This document shows positions 1 to 8,859 of a stretch of DNA of 64,000 nt, piece after piece. The stretch covers positions 62,001 to 126,000 of the forward strand of contig CAJUSZ010000001.1 of the NCBI GenBank assembly GCA_910589425.1, read 5' to 3'. How positions within the stretch are numbered: position 1 is the stretch's first letter; every line of letters starts with the position of its first letter. The notes under the pieces are model-generated. The model was not told the origin of the DNA, did not search any database, and saw nothing but the letters and a program-made list of their open reading frames with translations. The DNA comes from an uncultured Muribaculaceae bacterium. GTDB lineage: Bacteria > Bacteroidota > Bacteroidia > Bacteroidales > Muribaculaceae. Both the position numbers and the translations under genes were made by a program.

Positions 1-2364
1 GTTCTCGCACCATTGGTCAAGAATAGAAAAGGACATTATAAGGATCTGTTTGAGAATCTCCGAAAAAAGGGGTATATAAATGTAAGGATAGACGGGGAAC
101 TCAGAGAATTGGCGTATGGGCTAAAACTGGATAGATACCGTAACCATTCCATCGAGCTTGTGGTTGACAGACTCAAAGCAGACAAGTCTGATTTGCAAAG
201 ATTGCGTCAGACTGTTGAGGATGCGTTGAAACAGGGAGACCGACAGCTCATGGTGATGGATATGGAATCAGGTGAGGTCAGACATTTCAGCCAGCTTCTT
301 ATGGATCCTGAAAGCGGCCTGTCTTATCCGGAACCAGCTCCCCACAGTTTCTCATTTAACTCGCATCAAGGTGCGTGCCGTCGATGCAAAGGACTGGGGT
401 ATGTGGATATTGTAGACAGGACGAAGATAATTCCTGATCCCGGGAAATCAATTTTCGACGGAGCAATAGTACCACTTGGGAAATACAGGAATTCGTTGAT
501 ATTCTGGCAAATTGAGGCTATATGCAGATTGTATTCAGCCGACATCAAGACACCAGTCAGAGATCTGCCTGAAGAAGCGATGGAGGATATTCTCGGTGGC
601 ACAGATGCCAAGCTTGACCTTCGCAACGAAACAATGTCTACCAGCAGATACGATGCAGGATATGAGGGACTGGTAAAGTACATAGAGATGCAGCAGAGTC
701 TTGAAGCTGGCACTGAGGCCAACAAATGGAGCGGACAGTTTTTTTCACGGACTGTATGCCCTGAATGTAAAGGGAAAAGACTCAATAAGGTAGCTCTCCA
801 TTTCTTCATAGATGGAAAAAGTATCGCCGATGTCGCCTCTATGGATCTGTCTGATCTGTATGAGTGGACAAAAGGTCTTGAAGACAGAGTAGATCCGCAG
901 AAAAGAAAAGTAGCTGAGGAAGTATTAAAAGAGATCCGTAGCCGTCTAGGTTTTCTTCTTGATGTGGGATTGCATTATCTTTCGTTGAATCGCTCCACTG
1001 CTTCGCTTAGCGGAGGGGAAAGCCAACGGATAAGACTCGCCACCCAGATCGGATCTCAACTTGTCAATGTGCTGTATATCCTCGATGAGCCTTCAATAGG
1101 CCTTCATCAGCGTGATAATGAGCGTTTGATTGATTCATTGAAGAAACTCCGCGATATAGGGAACAGCATCATTGTAGTGGAGCATGACCGTGATATAATG
1201 GATCAGTCTGATTATATTGTAGACATAGGCCCGGGAGCGGGTCGTAAAGGTGGCGAGGTCGTATTCCAGGGTACTCCATCTGAGATCAAATCGGCCGGCA
1301 CACTGACGTCCGACTATCTTTCAGGGAAAAGAAAAATTGAGATTCCATCAATAAGAAGAAAAGGGTCAGGTAAGTATCTTGAGATATTCGGAGCATCAGG
1401 CCACAATCTTAAGAATGTGGATCTCAGAATCCCTCTTGGTAAATTTGTATGCATAACCGGAGTCAGCGGTTCAGGGAAATCAAGCCTGATCAACGGCACA
1501 TTACATCCGATTCTGAGCAAGCACCTTTATAGATCCTTGTCTGAACCACTGCCATACAAAGATGTGCGGGGTCTTGACAACATAGATAAGGTCGTTACGG
1601 TGGATCAATCACCGCTCGGTAAATCCCCGCGATCAAATCCGGCCACATACACGGGAGTGTTTGCCGACATCAGGAAACTGTTTGTATCGCTACCGGATGC
1701 AAAGATGCGTGGATATAAACCCGGACGCTTTTCCTTCAATGTGGCAGGAGGCAGATGTGAAACATGCAAGGGCAACGGTTACCGTACGATCGAGATGAAT
1801 TTCCTTCCCGATGTGCTTGTGCCGTGCGAAGAGTGTCATGGGCGAAGATATAACAGGGAGACCCTTGAAGTTAGATTCAAGGGGAAATCTATTGCTGATG
1901 TGCTTGACATGACAGTAAACCAGGCTGTAGAGTTTTTTGAGAACGTACCTTCAATTCTAAACAAGATCAAGGTGCTTCAGGAGATAGGACTTGGATATAT
2001 CAAACTTGGCCAGCCGTCAAGCACACTCAGCGGAGGCGAGAATCAACGCGTCAAACTTGCTACCGAATTGGCAAAAAGAGACACCGGAAATACCATGTTC
2101 ATACTCGATGAGCCTACCACCGGGCTTCATTTTGAGGACATACGGGTGCTTCTTGGAGTGATAAACAAGATTACCGACAAAGGTAACACAATGGTGGTCA
2201 TCGAACACAATATGGACGTCATAAAGTGTGCGGACCATATCATAGACCTCGGGCCGGAAGGCGGTCGTGAAGGCGGATCGATAATCGCTGAAGGTTCTCC
2301 TGAGGATATTGTCGAGACCGACACGCCGACAACCCGTTTTCTGAGGGAGGAATTGAGACGATGA
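1..2364 (+). CDS. uvrA: Excinuclease ABC subunit A (5' end outside window)
   Basis: UvrA is the damage-sensing ATPase of nucleotide excision repair; it loads UvrB on DNA lesions. The reading frame is open to base 1, so the N-terminal part with the first Walker A is outside the window; about 787 codons remain of a usual ~940. The window opens in the UvrB-binding domain. Visible: first ABC signature LSGGESQR (about window residue 337), Walker B ILDEPSIGLH, second Walker A GVSGSGKSS (about 487), a complete CxxC-x19-CxxC zinc module beginning CETC (about 586), second signature LSGGENQR and Walker B ILDEPTTGLH. Odd: the first zinc module seems to keep only its second pair, CRRC (about 126); where the first CxxC pair normally sits the sequence reads MDPESGLSYPE. 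A separate uvrB lies 15.6 kb downstream. Identification is firm. Confidence 0.97.
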   Translation, partial: VLAPLVKNRKGHYKDLFENLRKKGYINVRIDGELRELAYGLKLDRYRNHSIELVVDRLKADKSDLQRLRQTVEDALKQGDRQLMVMDMESGEVRHFSQLLMDPESGLSYPEPAPHSFSFNSHQGACRRCKGLGYVDIVDRTKIIPDPGKSIFDGAIVPLGKYRNSLIFWQIEAICRLYSADIKTPVRDLPEEAMEDILGGTDAKLDLRNETMSTSRYDAGYEGLVKYIEMQQSLEAGTEANKWSGQFFSRTVCPECKGKRLNKVALHFFIDGKSIADVASMDLSDLYEWTKGLEDRVDPQKRKVAEEVLKEIRSRLGFLLDVGLHYLSLNRSTASLSGGESQRIRLATQIGSQLVNVLYILDEPSIGLHQRDNERLIDSLKKLRDIGNSIIVVEHDRDIMDQSDYIVDIGPGAGRKGGEVVFQGTPSEIKSAGTLTSDYLSGKRKIEIPSIRRKGSGKYLEIFGASGHNLKNVDLRIPLGKFVCITGVSGSGKSSLINGTLHPILSKHLYRSLSEPLPYKDVRGLDNIDKVVTVDQSPLGKSPRSNPATYTGVFADIRKLFVSLPDAKMRGYKPGRFSFNVAGGRCETCKGNGYRTIEMNFLPDVLVPCEECHGRRYNRETLEVRFKGKSIADVLDMTVNQAVEFFENVPSILNKIKVLQEIGLGYIKLGQPSSTLSGGENQRVKLATELAKRDTGNTMFILDEPTTGLHFEDIRVLLGVINKITDKGNTMVVIEHNMDVIKCADHIIDLGPEGGREGGSIIAEGSPEDIVETDTPTTRFLREELRR

Positions 2365-2398
2365 CGTATCTCAAACGTATTAAATCAAATCATTGGTT

Positions 2399-3127
2399 AT
2401 GGCTTCGATGTACGGTACAATCATGGATCTTCCCCTGTTTAAAGGAATATCCGAAGATCAGGTATCTGCCTTTTTAGAAAAGACAAATATTGAGTTTCAG
2501 AATCTTCAGAAAGGCGAGACGCTTTATCTGGAGGGGGAGCCATGCACAGACATCAAATACCTTATAAGCGGAACAATCGGGCGCACACACAGGCTTGTTT
2601 CTCCTCGATGCACGATTAAAGAGATTCTGCCTGCCGGTACTGTTTTTGGGGCGGAAAGGCTATTCGGATTGAATACATGCTACGCAGATAAGGCTGTGGC
2701 AGCCACGCCGTCAAGTATCATGAAATTTTCAAAAGAACAGTATTTGAGATTGCTTGCATCGGATGAGATCTATCTCATGAATGTGCTGAATTTTCTCTCT
2801 CTGAGGGCGCAAAGGTCAATCGATTCATTGAATAACATATATTCAAGTAGTCTGCTCGGGCATATCGGATACTGGATAGCCACAATGACAGACCGCTGCT
2901 CGACAGGTATAGAGATTCAATGTAATATAAAAGATCTCGTGGAGATCACAGGAATACGCATCACAGATCTGAAAGGACAGATAAGGGATCTTAAAAGAGA
3001 TGGAATCCTCTCATATACGGCCGGACTGTTCAAGATAAATTCAAGGAGCGAGATTCTTGAAGCGGCGGTCAGGGAACATGCAAGGCTTGTCTCTGCTGAC
3101 GAAGCCAGTCAGGAGACATCAAAATAA
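2399..3127 (+). CDS. Crp/Fnr-family transcriptional regulator
   Basis: A 242-residue protein with an N-terminal cyclic-nucleotide-binding-type beta-roll (about residues 10-120, with LISGTIGR and a GTVFGAERLFG segment) followed by a long dimer helix and a C-terminal winged helix-turn-helix (about 180-225, NIKDLVEITGIRITDLKG). This is the usual architecture of Crp/Fnr regulators. It has no N-terminal cysteine cluster like Fnr, so an iron-sulfur oxygen sensor is unlikely; the ligand cannot be told. It follows uvrA after 34 bases on the same strand and may be co-transcribed. I chose the ATG at 2399 over an upstream TTG at 2393. Its 3' end faces the convergent gtrA-type gene with only 7 bases between stop codons. 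Confidence 0.85.
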   Translation: MASMYGTIMDLPLFKGISEDQVSAFLEKTNIEFQNLQKGETLYLEGEPCTDIKYLISGTIGRTHRLVSPRCTIKEILPAGTVFGAERLFGLNTCYADKAVAATPSSIMKFSKEQYLRLLASDEIYLMNVLNFLSLRAQRSIDSLNNIYSSSLLGHIGYWIATMTDRCSTGIEIQCNIKDLVEITGIRITDLKGQIRDLKRDGILSYTAGLFKINSRSEILEAAVREHARLVSADEASQETSK

Positions 3128-3134
3128 ATCTACC

Positions 3135-3563
3135 TTATGAAATGTCAGTCTCACGTCTGCCCTTGAATATCTTTGCTGTAAATGCGAATCTGACAAGAAT
3201 ATAGTTAATCGGGAAACTTATTGCTATTGCAGGCAACAAAGCGAGAGTCGGCCCTACAATGCCTTTGAATATGGCCACCAGCCCAGTCTGCAATCCCATG
3301 TTGAAAAGATGACTGAGAGTGAATCCAAATCCTTTCTTAGCGTTGGGTCTTGAGTGGAACGTAAAATAACTTGAAAGGAAAAAATTAAAGACAAAACTTA
3401 TAGCATAGCTTATCAATGTAGATGGCACGGCAGGCACTTTGACGGCATTGACAAAGACAACATAGAGTCCATACTGTATAATGGTCGCCGTTACGCCAAC
3501 AAGGCCAAAGCGAAATATCTCAGCCAGACGACTTCTTCCGGTAATTAGTTTCCGAAGATCCAT
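3135..3563 (-). CDS. GtrA-family membrane protein
   Basis: A 142-residue integral membrane protein with four predicted hydrophobic segments (about residues 15-38, 45-68, 82-100 and 104-127), matching the GtrA family in size and in conserved features such as FGLVGV near the first helix and SYAISFVFNFFLSSYFTF in the second. GtrA proteins are thought to help move lipid-linked sugars across the inner membrane, often for glycosylation of polysaccharide; the substrate here is unknown. It is the last gene of a leftward group lysC-engB-gtrA, 39 bases after engB. No glycosyltransferase partner is adjacent. Confidence 0.85.
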   Translation of the reverse strand: MDLRKLITGRSRLAEIFRFGLVGVTATIIQYGLYVVFVNAVKVPAVPSTLISYAISFVFNFFLSSYFTFHSRPNAKKGFGFTLSHLFNMGLQTGLVAIFKGIVGPTLALLPAIAISFPINYILVRFAFTAKIFKGRRETDIS

Positions 3564-3602
3564 TGTTTGTGATGTTTGGTCAGGGGGGATTCAATTGGTT
3601 AA

Positions 3603-4223
3603 TTAATCCAAGTCAGTGGATTTTTGAATGATCCTGTTTACGGAATCAATATATTCAAGAAGTTCATCCCTGCCGGATTTCTTTTCAGAAGATGTTACGA
3701 ATATTGGCGGCAAGGTTTCCCACTCTTTTAATAGTTCAAGTTTGTACCTCTCTATGTTGGCCTGGGCTGCTGTCTTACTCAATTTGTCTGATTTTGTAAA
3801 GACTATTGCAAAAGGCACACCATTATTCCCAAGCCATCTCATGAAATTGACATCTACAGGCTGCGGTTTGTGCCGTACATCGATCAGCACAAACAGTGAA
3901 GTGAGCTGTTTTCTTCCGAGGATATAGCTCTGGATTATCCTCTGTATCTCTTCACGCTGGCTTTTTCCTCTGGCGGCATACCCATACCCAGGCAGGTCAA
4001 CTATGTTCCATTCTCCATTGTTTATTGCGAAATGGTTGATCAGAAGGGTCTTCCCAGGTGTCTGGGAAGTCTTTGCAAGCCCTTTGCTTCGGGTAAGCAT
4101 ATTGATAAGAGACGATTTTCCCACATTTGAACGCCCTATGAAAGCGTATTCTGGAGAATCCGTGTCGGGACACTTATCGACATCTACGTTGCTTACTACA
4201 TATTTGGCATTCTGAATTTCCAT
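3603..4223 (-). CDS. engB: Ribosome biogenesis GTP-binding protein EngB/YsxC
   Basis: A TRAFAC-class GTPase of 206 residues needed for large ribosomal subunit assembly. G1 GRSNVGKSS (residues 30-38), G2 threonine in the TSQTPGKT stretch (about 52-59), G3 DLPGYGYA (76-83) and G4 TKSD (143-146) are all present and in the family's usual order and spacing. Length fits the family. The gene starts 21 bases after lysC and is followed by a GtrA-type gene on the same strand, so the three may form one transcript; there is no functional link between them that I can name. Confidence 0.96.
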   Translation of the reverse strand: MEIQNAKYVVSNVDVDKCPDTDSPEYAFIGRSNVGKSSLINMLTRSKGLAKTSQTPGKTLLINHFAINNGEWNIVDLPGYGYAARGKSQREEIQRIIQSYILGRKQLTSLFVLIDVRHKPQPVDVNFMRWLGNNGVPFAIVFTKSDKLSKTAAQANIERYKLELLKEWETLPPIFVTSSEKKSGRDELLEYIDSVNRIIQKSTDLD

Positions 4224-4244
4224 ATCGAAAACTATTTTATCGGG

Positions 4245-5618
4245 CTATTCAAAAAAAATCTCATGAACCGCTTGCAAAGCATGGTTTGTATCGTCGGCAT
4301 CGACTACATAGGCATGATTGGAAGACGATGCTCCATGTGAAGAGGCGAGAACTTCAATACCCTGCCTCTGAAGTGAATTGAAGATTCTTGGCCCGATTGA
4401 ACTTATATCGCCGATGTTTTCTCCGACTATCGCCAGAATAGCCTTATTGTCATGTCTTGCAATTCTATTTATTCTACCTTCTTCCATATCCGGAGCGAAC
4501 TCATTAAGCAGGGCTTTGAGCGCATTGTCCGCGTCATGTTCGGAAAGTGCGAACGAGAAACTTGACCGCTCCACGGATTGGGATACGAGAATGACACTGA
4601 TCCCATTTTTGGCCAATGTATTGAACGTTCTGGAATTCACGTCGGGAGTATTGTCTGCCGCATCACCTTCGATTGTAAAGAGGCTTATGTTGCGCATGGT
4701 AGTTGCGCCTTTGGGAATGCATCCGGATGGGGCAGAGTCTCTGTTGTCTGTGATCCATGTTCCGGGGGCTTCGTGATTGAACGTGTTTAAAATGCGGATC
4801 GGTATGTTTTTATGAAACACCGGATAAATTGTCGGTGGATATATGACCTTGGCGCCGAACGAACAAAGTTCCATACTTTCCACGAATGAAAGATGGTCTA
4901 TCACTTTTGCATTTGATATGATACGGGGATCCGCGGTCATAAATCCGTCTACATCAGTCCAGATTTCAAGTTCATCAGCGTTGAGAGAGGCGGCAATCAG
5001 TGCAGCTGTATAGTCGCTGCCGCCTCTTCCAAGATTTGTAATTTCTCCATTATCCCGGTCAGTGGCAATGAATCCACCGCAAACTGCCACACCATTCCCA
5101 AAGGATCCGAATGCTTGCCTGATCAGACTGTCTGTAAGTTTTGAATCCGCAATGTTTTTATTGAACCACTTTTCTGTTTTGATGAAAGTAGTGGAGTCAA
5201 AATGCTTGGCTCCGGCAATTATTCTGCTGACAATCACAGAAGAGATTCGCTCTCCATAACTTACGATCCTGTCGAGCGTCTTTTCAGGGAGGTTTCTGAT
5301 CAACGCGACCCCATCGTAAAGGTCTGACAAATCAGCAAGCATCGGCGAAATAATATCGATAACCTCTTTCTGTTTGCAGGGATCTATCGTTTCAGAAATT
5401 ATATCGTAATGACGGTTTGCTATTCCGTCCATGTTATTTTTATATGCGGCATTGCCGGCAGCTGCATCATTTGCTGTTGAGATGAGCCTGTCCGTCAATC
5501 CTCCGAGTGCAGATACAACGACAATGGCCGGTCCGTTCAATCCCTCCACAATCTTTTTGACGTGTGCGAGACTCTTGGAAGTTCCAACCGAAGTCCCGCC
5601 AAATTTCAATACTTTCAT
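4245..5618 (-). CDS. lysC: Aspartate kinase (monofunctional, ACT-containing)
   Basis: Catalyses phosphorylation of aspartate, the first step towards lysine/diaminopimelate, threonine and methionine. At 457 residues it has only the kinase and regulatory domains and is not fused to homoserine dehydrogenase. The N-terminal KFGGTSVG (residues 4-11) and GRGGSDYTAALIAASL are aspartokinase nucleotide/substrate motifs, and WTDVDGFMTADPR follows as expected. The C-terminal third (about 310-457) has the tandem ACT fold region with SFSFALSEHD and ILAIVGENIG, which usually binds the feedback amino acid. A -7 element on the minus strand (CAAAGTTA at 5644-5651) lies just upstream. First gene of the lysC-engB-gtrA group. 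The allosteric effector cannot be read from the sequence. Confidence 0.95.
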   Translation of the reverse strand: MKVLKFGGTSVGTSKSLAHVKKIVEGLNGPAIVVVSALGGLTDRLISTANDAAAGNAAYKNNMDGIANRHYDIISETIDPCKQKEVIDIISPMLADLSDLYDGVALIRNLPEKTLDRIVSYGERISSVIVSRIIAGAKHFDSTTFIKTEKWFNKNIADSKLTDSLIRQAFGSFGNGVAVCGGFIATDRDNGEITNLGRGGSDYTAALIAASLNADELEIWTDVDGFMTADPRIISNAKVIDHLSFVESMELCSFGAKVIYPPTIYPVFHKNIPIRILNTFNHEAPGTWITDNRDSAPSGCIPKGATTMRNISLFTIEGDAADNTPDVNSRTFNTLAKNGISVILVSQSVERSSFSFALSEHDADNALKALLNEFAPDMEEGRINRIARHDNKAILAIVGENIGDISSIGPRIFNSLQRQGIEVLASSHGASSSNHAYVVDADDTNHALQAVHEIFFE

Positions 5619-5643
5619 ATCTGACCTGTTCAGTTTGCGACTA

Positions 5644-5651
5644 CAAAGTTA
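5644..5651 (-). promoter_or_regulatory. Candidate -7 promoter element for lysC group
   Basis: On the minus strand this reads TAACTTTG, a match to the Bacteroidota -7 consensus TAnnTTTG, 26 bases before the lysC ATG. No good TTG is found at the expected -33 distance, so the call rests on one box. Confidence 0.5.
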
Positions 5652-5693
5652 ACATTTTAGAACCGTAAAACGCCTATTTAATCAAGAATTTTT

Positions 5694-5701
5694 TAATTTT
5701 G
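5694..5701 (+). promoter_or_regulatory. Candidate -7 promoter element for yqgE
   Basis: TAATTTTG matches TAnnTTTG about 84 bases before the yqgE ATG. The -33 region is TTTA-like and weak. It lies back to back with the lysC -7 element, 42 bases away. Confidence 0.45.
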
Positions 5702-5784
5702 CACATTGTGTGTGATATGACAGGATACTCACGAGTCTGCGGTGATTCAATGAACTATCCCGTCAGCCTATTGTAGATAATTAT

Positions 5785-6384
5785 ATGGACATCGAATCTA
5801 TACTGTTTGGCTCTTTTGGAGGGCAAAAAACCGACATATCACCGGGAGACATATTGATCGCCCAGCCAATGATGAATGATTTTTTTGCAAGATCTGTCAT
5901 TCTGATGCTTACCGCTGATCCCGGCAAAGGATATATGGGACTTGTGATGAACCATCCTGTAAGTCTGACAATGCAGGATATCCTTCCCGAGTGGGACAAT
6001 GGCAAGCATATACCTCTTCACGCAGGAGGTCCTGTAGACCTCGAGCGCCTGTTCATGCTTCACACGCTTGGTGATGTGTTCAAAGGATCAAAGGAGATCT
6101 TACCTGGAATGTATATCGGTGCAGATCTTGGAGATGTGGTTGAGTTTGTCGAGAATGGGGGAGAAGTAGAAGGACACATGAGGTTCATGCTGGGTTACAG
6201 CGGGTGGGCTGCAAACCAGCTGGACAGCGAATTACTGCGCAGAACATGGGCGGTGGGGAAAAAAGACTCGACAGAGGCTTTGCTCACAGGCGATGGTGAT
6301 GATTACTGGAGACGCCAAGTCAGACGCTTGGGGGATTCATTCAGAAGCTGGCTTATGATTCCAAACGATCCTTCTATGAATTAG
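5785..6384 (+). CDS. YqgE/AlgH family protein
   Basis: A 199-residue protein of the YqgE/AlgH family (DUF179). Family hallmarks seen are the N-terminal GDILIAQPMMNDFFARSVIL (about residues 24-43), GLVMNHP, a central HAGGPVD and the later FMLGYSGWAANQLDSEL. The family is widespread in bacteria; its biochemical role is not established, although AlgH was once linked to alginate regulation in Pseudomonas. The gene has its own upstream -7 element and converges on smpB with 22 bases between the stops. Function should be left as unknown. Confidence 0.9.
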   Translation: MDIESILFGSFGGQKTDISPGDILIAQPMMNDFFARSVILMLTADPGKGYMGLVMNHPVSLTMQDILPEWDNGKHIPLHAGGPVDLERLFMLHTLGDVFKGSKEILPGMYIGADLGDVVEFVENGGEVEGHMRFMLGYSGWAANQLDSELLRRTWAVGKKDSTEALLTGDGDDYWRRQVRRLGDSFRSWLMIPNDPSMN

Positions 6385-6406
6385 CGGAACATGAAAGCGT
6401 GAACGG

Positions 6407-6859
6407 TCATTTCATCATTACGCGTGCGAGATTACGCTTGTCTTCACGTTCCTTGATGCTCTGGCGCTTGTCGTATTGCTTTTTGCCTCGACCTATACCG
6501 ATTACGAGTTTTGCAAAGCCACGTTCAGAAATAAATATCTTAATCGGAACGACTGTGTAACCGGGATCCTCCGAGGCTTTTGCAATTTTTGCAATCTCTT
6601 TCTTGTTTAACAATAGCTTGCGGTCTCTTCTTGCAGAATGGTTGTTATATGAGCCATAAAAGTATTCTGATATGTTTATTCCCTTGGCCCAGACCTCGCC
6701 GTTATCTATGACACAATATGAATCCACCAGCGAGGCTTTTCCTGCGCGTATCGATTTGATCTCGGTTCCTGTAAGAACCATTCCAGCTGTGTAAGTCTCG
6801 GATATTTCGTAGTCGAAAGATGCACGACGGTTTTTTATATTTATTTGGCTTGCTTTCAT
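6407..6859 (-). CDS. smpB: SsrA-binding protein SmpB
   Basis: Small RNA-binding protein of trans-translation: it binds tmRNA and brings it to stalled ribosomes. The 150-residue sequence has the classic N-terminal NRRASFDYEI and the oligonucleotide-binding core with GTEIKSIRAGKASL, and ends in the basic tail KKQYDKRQSIKEREDKR that enters the ribosomal mRNA channel. Full length. It is the second gene of a leftward pair, 15 bases after a five-helix membrane protein gene. The tmRNA gene itself is not in this window. Confidence 0.97.
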   Translation of the reverse strand: MKASQINIKNRRASFDYEISETYTAGMVLTGTEIKSIRAGKASLVDSYCVIDNGEVWAKGINISEYFYGSYNNHSARRDRKLLLNKKEIAKIAKASEDPGYTVVPIKIFISERGFAKLVIGIGRGKKQYDKRQSIKEREDKRNLARVMMK

Positions 6860-6874
6860 TATGATAAAAATGTT

Positions 6875-7591
6875 TTAATATGGCTGCGCATCAGGGATCA
6901 TCAGTGAAAAGACCCATTTCAGAAGTTCTGGAATACCAATAGTAAGCAATGAAAGCATTGTCATGAGAATAGTACTACGGTTTTCAGGACATCTTAAGAA
7001 TCGCACGCCTTTTACTATTATATAAATAGTATACAAGGGGAAGAATACAAACAGAGGCTGGAGAAACGGAGCCAGTTCAATCAGGATCTGAATCATGGCT
7101 AATGTTGAGAGTGCCACAAGAATGAAATTCCTCCCGAACGGTGTATCAAATATATTCCTGCAATCCCGGGGTAAAACCAGTTTCGAGAAAAGCACAACCG
7201 TATAGAATCCAAGAAAATATGCAAGAAACAATATGAATGCTCCCACAACAAGATTCTGTAGAGGGGAATTTTCATAGAATAGCCCCGAAAAATGTGATAT
7301 GGCCAGAATTGCAAGAAGCGGATAAAAACAGGATTGAGCAAATAAATCCGATGATATTTTTGCCCGTTTCAACCTTTTCCAACCCTCCACAGGATTCATT
7401 ATCACGCTGAAAAGCAATGCCCATCCGTTTTGGTGAGGATAATGGTCATCACCGTTACTCCCCGCACTGTTATTGGGATCTTCACTCTCTGGCAATACAT
7501 AATATCCTCCTTCTTCTTCCTGTGTCTGGGAAGAACGCGGAGATAATTCATCTATGCCGACGCCACGTGTATGTTTTTCTTCAGAGTTCAT
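6875..7591 (-). CDS. Yip1-like five-helix membrane protein
   Basis: A 238-residue protein with a polar, acidic N-terminal tail (about residues 1-55) and five predicted membrane segments (about 86-105, 113-138, 156-173, 177-196 and 206-229). The motif NPVEGWKRLK just before the first helix is typical of Bacteroidota proteins grouped with the Yip1 superfamily. No catalytic motif is visible and no function can be assigned. A well-formed promoter (TTTG-19-TAATTTTG on the minus strand) lies 14-45 bases upstream; smpB follows after 15 bases and is probably co-transcribed. Confidence 0.75.
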   Translation of the reverse strand: MNSEEKHTRGVGIDELSPRSSQTQEEEGGYYVLPESEDPNNSAGSNGDDHYPHQNGWALLFSVIMNPVEGWKRLKRAKISSDLFAQSCFYPLLAILAISHFSGLFYENSPLQNLVVGAFILFLAYFLGFYTVVLFSKLVLPRDCRNIFDTPFGRNFILVALSTLAMIQILIELAPFLQPLFVFFPLYTIYIIVKGVRFLRCPENRSTILMTMLSLLTIGIPELLKWVFSLMIPDAQPY

Positions 7592-7604
7592 ATTAAAAAG
7601 TACA

Positions 7605-7635
7605 CAAAATTACGAAAAAAAAAAATACTGTCAAA
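7605..7635 (-). promoter_or_regulatory. Bacteroidota-type promoter for the membrane protein-smpB pair
   Basis: On the minus strand: TTTG (bases 7635-7632) then 19 bases then TAATTTTG (7612-7605). Spacing fits the -33/-7 pattern. The expected start site is within a few bases of 7599, 8 bases before the ATG at 7591. It is divergent from the prfA promoter. Confidence 0.75.
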
Positions 7636-7663
7636 ACCCTGAAACGCGCACCGGACTGCCGGG

Positions 7664-7694
7664 TTGTGAATATCCCGTAAAATTTGTAATTTTG
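7664..7694 (+). promoter_or_regulatory. Bacteroidota-type promoter for prfA-pyrF
   Basis: TTG (7664-7666), 20 bases, TAATTTTG (7687-7694). This gives a leader of about 35 bases before the prfA ATG at 7735. It forms a divergent pair with the promoter at 7605-7635. Confidence 0.75.
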
Positions 7695-7734
7695 CAGTAT
7701 ATTTACAACCCTGACAGCACAGACAGAAATCTCA

Positions 7735-8850
7735 ATGGCTATTTCGGAATCCCCACTTTTAAAGCGTCTTGACGGTATTGACTCAAGATTTGAAGAGGTC
7801 GCTATTCTTATAACTGATCCTGATGTGATATCCGACAGGGGCAGATATGTCAAACTTACGAAGGAATATCATGAGCTGAGCAGGATTGTCGCAGCGATGC
7901 GCAGATATGAGTCCGCATTGAAAGCTGCTGAAGATGCGCGGGAAATCATAAATACTGAGACAGATCAGGAGATGCGTCAGTTTGCAAAAGACGAACTTGA
8001 GAAAACTCTCGCAAAGATACCTGAAATTGAGGACGAGATAAAACTACTTCTTATTCCCGCCGATCCGGACGACTCAAAAAACGCTATAGTAGAGATACGC
8101 GGTGGGACAGGTGGTGACGAAGCCGCGCTGTTTGCTGGAGATTTATTCAGGATGTATCAGAGATATGCGGAATCAAAAGGATGGACTCTCGCAGTCTCAA
8201 GCGTAAGCGAGGGTGCATCCGGGGGATTTAAAGAAATAATCTTCACACTGACCGGGGAGGATGTCTATGGGTTGATGAAATATGAGAGCGGAGTCCACCG
8301 TGTCCAAAGGGTTCCTGCTACAGAAACCCAAGGGCGTGTGCATACTTCTGCGGCAACTGTGGCGGTTCTCCCAGAGGCCGAGGAGTTTGAAGTTGAGATT
8401 CATGAAGGTGAAATCAGGTGGGACACTTTCAGATCCGGTGGTGCGGGTGGACAGAATGTCAATAAGGTTGAATCAGGCGTACGTCTGCGTTATAATTGGA
8501 AAAATCCTATTACGGGAACAGTGGAAGAAATTCTGATCGAATGTACTGAAACGCGCGATCAGCCTAAAAACAAGGAGCGCGCGTTGTCCCGTCTCAGGAG
8601 TTTCATCTATGACCGGGAGCATTCCAAGTATCTCGACGACATAGCCTCCAGACGTAAGACGATGGTAAGCACAGGAGACCGGTCGGCTAAGATCAGAACC
8701 TATAATTTCCCACAGGGGAGAATTACGGATCATCGTATAAATTATACAATATACAATCTTTCAGCATTTATGAATGGTGATATTCAAGAGTGCATCGATA
8801 GGTTGATTGTGGCGGAAAACGCAGAAAAAATGAAAGAATCATCTCTATAA
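7735..8850 (+). CDS. prfA: Peptide chain release factor 1
   Basis: Class I release factor that reads UAA and UAG and triggers peptide release. The 371-residue protein has the coiled-coil domain 1, the PAT tripeptide of RF1 in RVPATETQGRVHTSAATV (RF2 would have SPF), and the universal GGQ motif in GGAGGQNVNK (about residues 234-243). The following stretch RDQPKNKERAL is also typical. Full length. It has its own promoter and is followed after 9 bases by pyrF, a pairing that suggests one transcript. Confidence 0.97.
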   Translation: MAISESPLLKRLDGIDSRFEEVAILITDPDVISDRGRYVKLTKEYHELSRIVAAMRRYESALKAAEDAREIINTETDQEMRQFAKDELEKTLAKIPEIEDEIKLLLIPADPDDSKNAIVEIRGGTGGDEAALFAGDLFRMYQRYAESKGWTLAVSSVSEGASGGFKEIIFTLTGEDVYGLMKYESGVHRVQRVPATETQGRVHTSAATVAVLPEAEEFEVEIHEGEIRWDTFRSGGAGGQNVNKVESGVRLRYNWKNPITGTVEEILIECTETRDQPKNKERALSRLRSFIYDREHSKYLDDIASRRKTMVSTGDRSAKIRTYNFPQGRITDHRINYTIYNLSAFMNGDIQECIDRLIVAENAEKMKESSL

Positions 8851-8859
8851 ATAATAATC

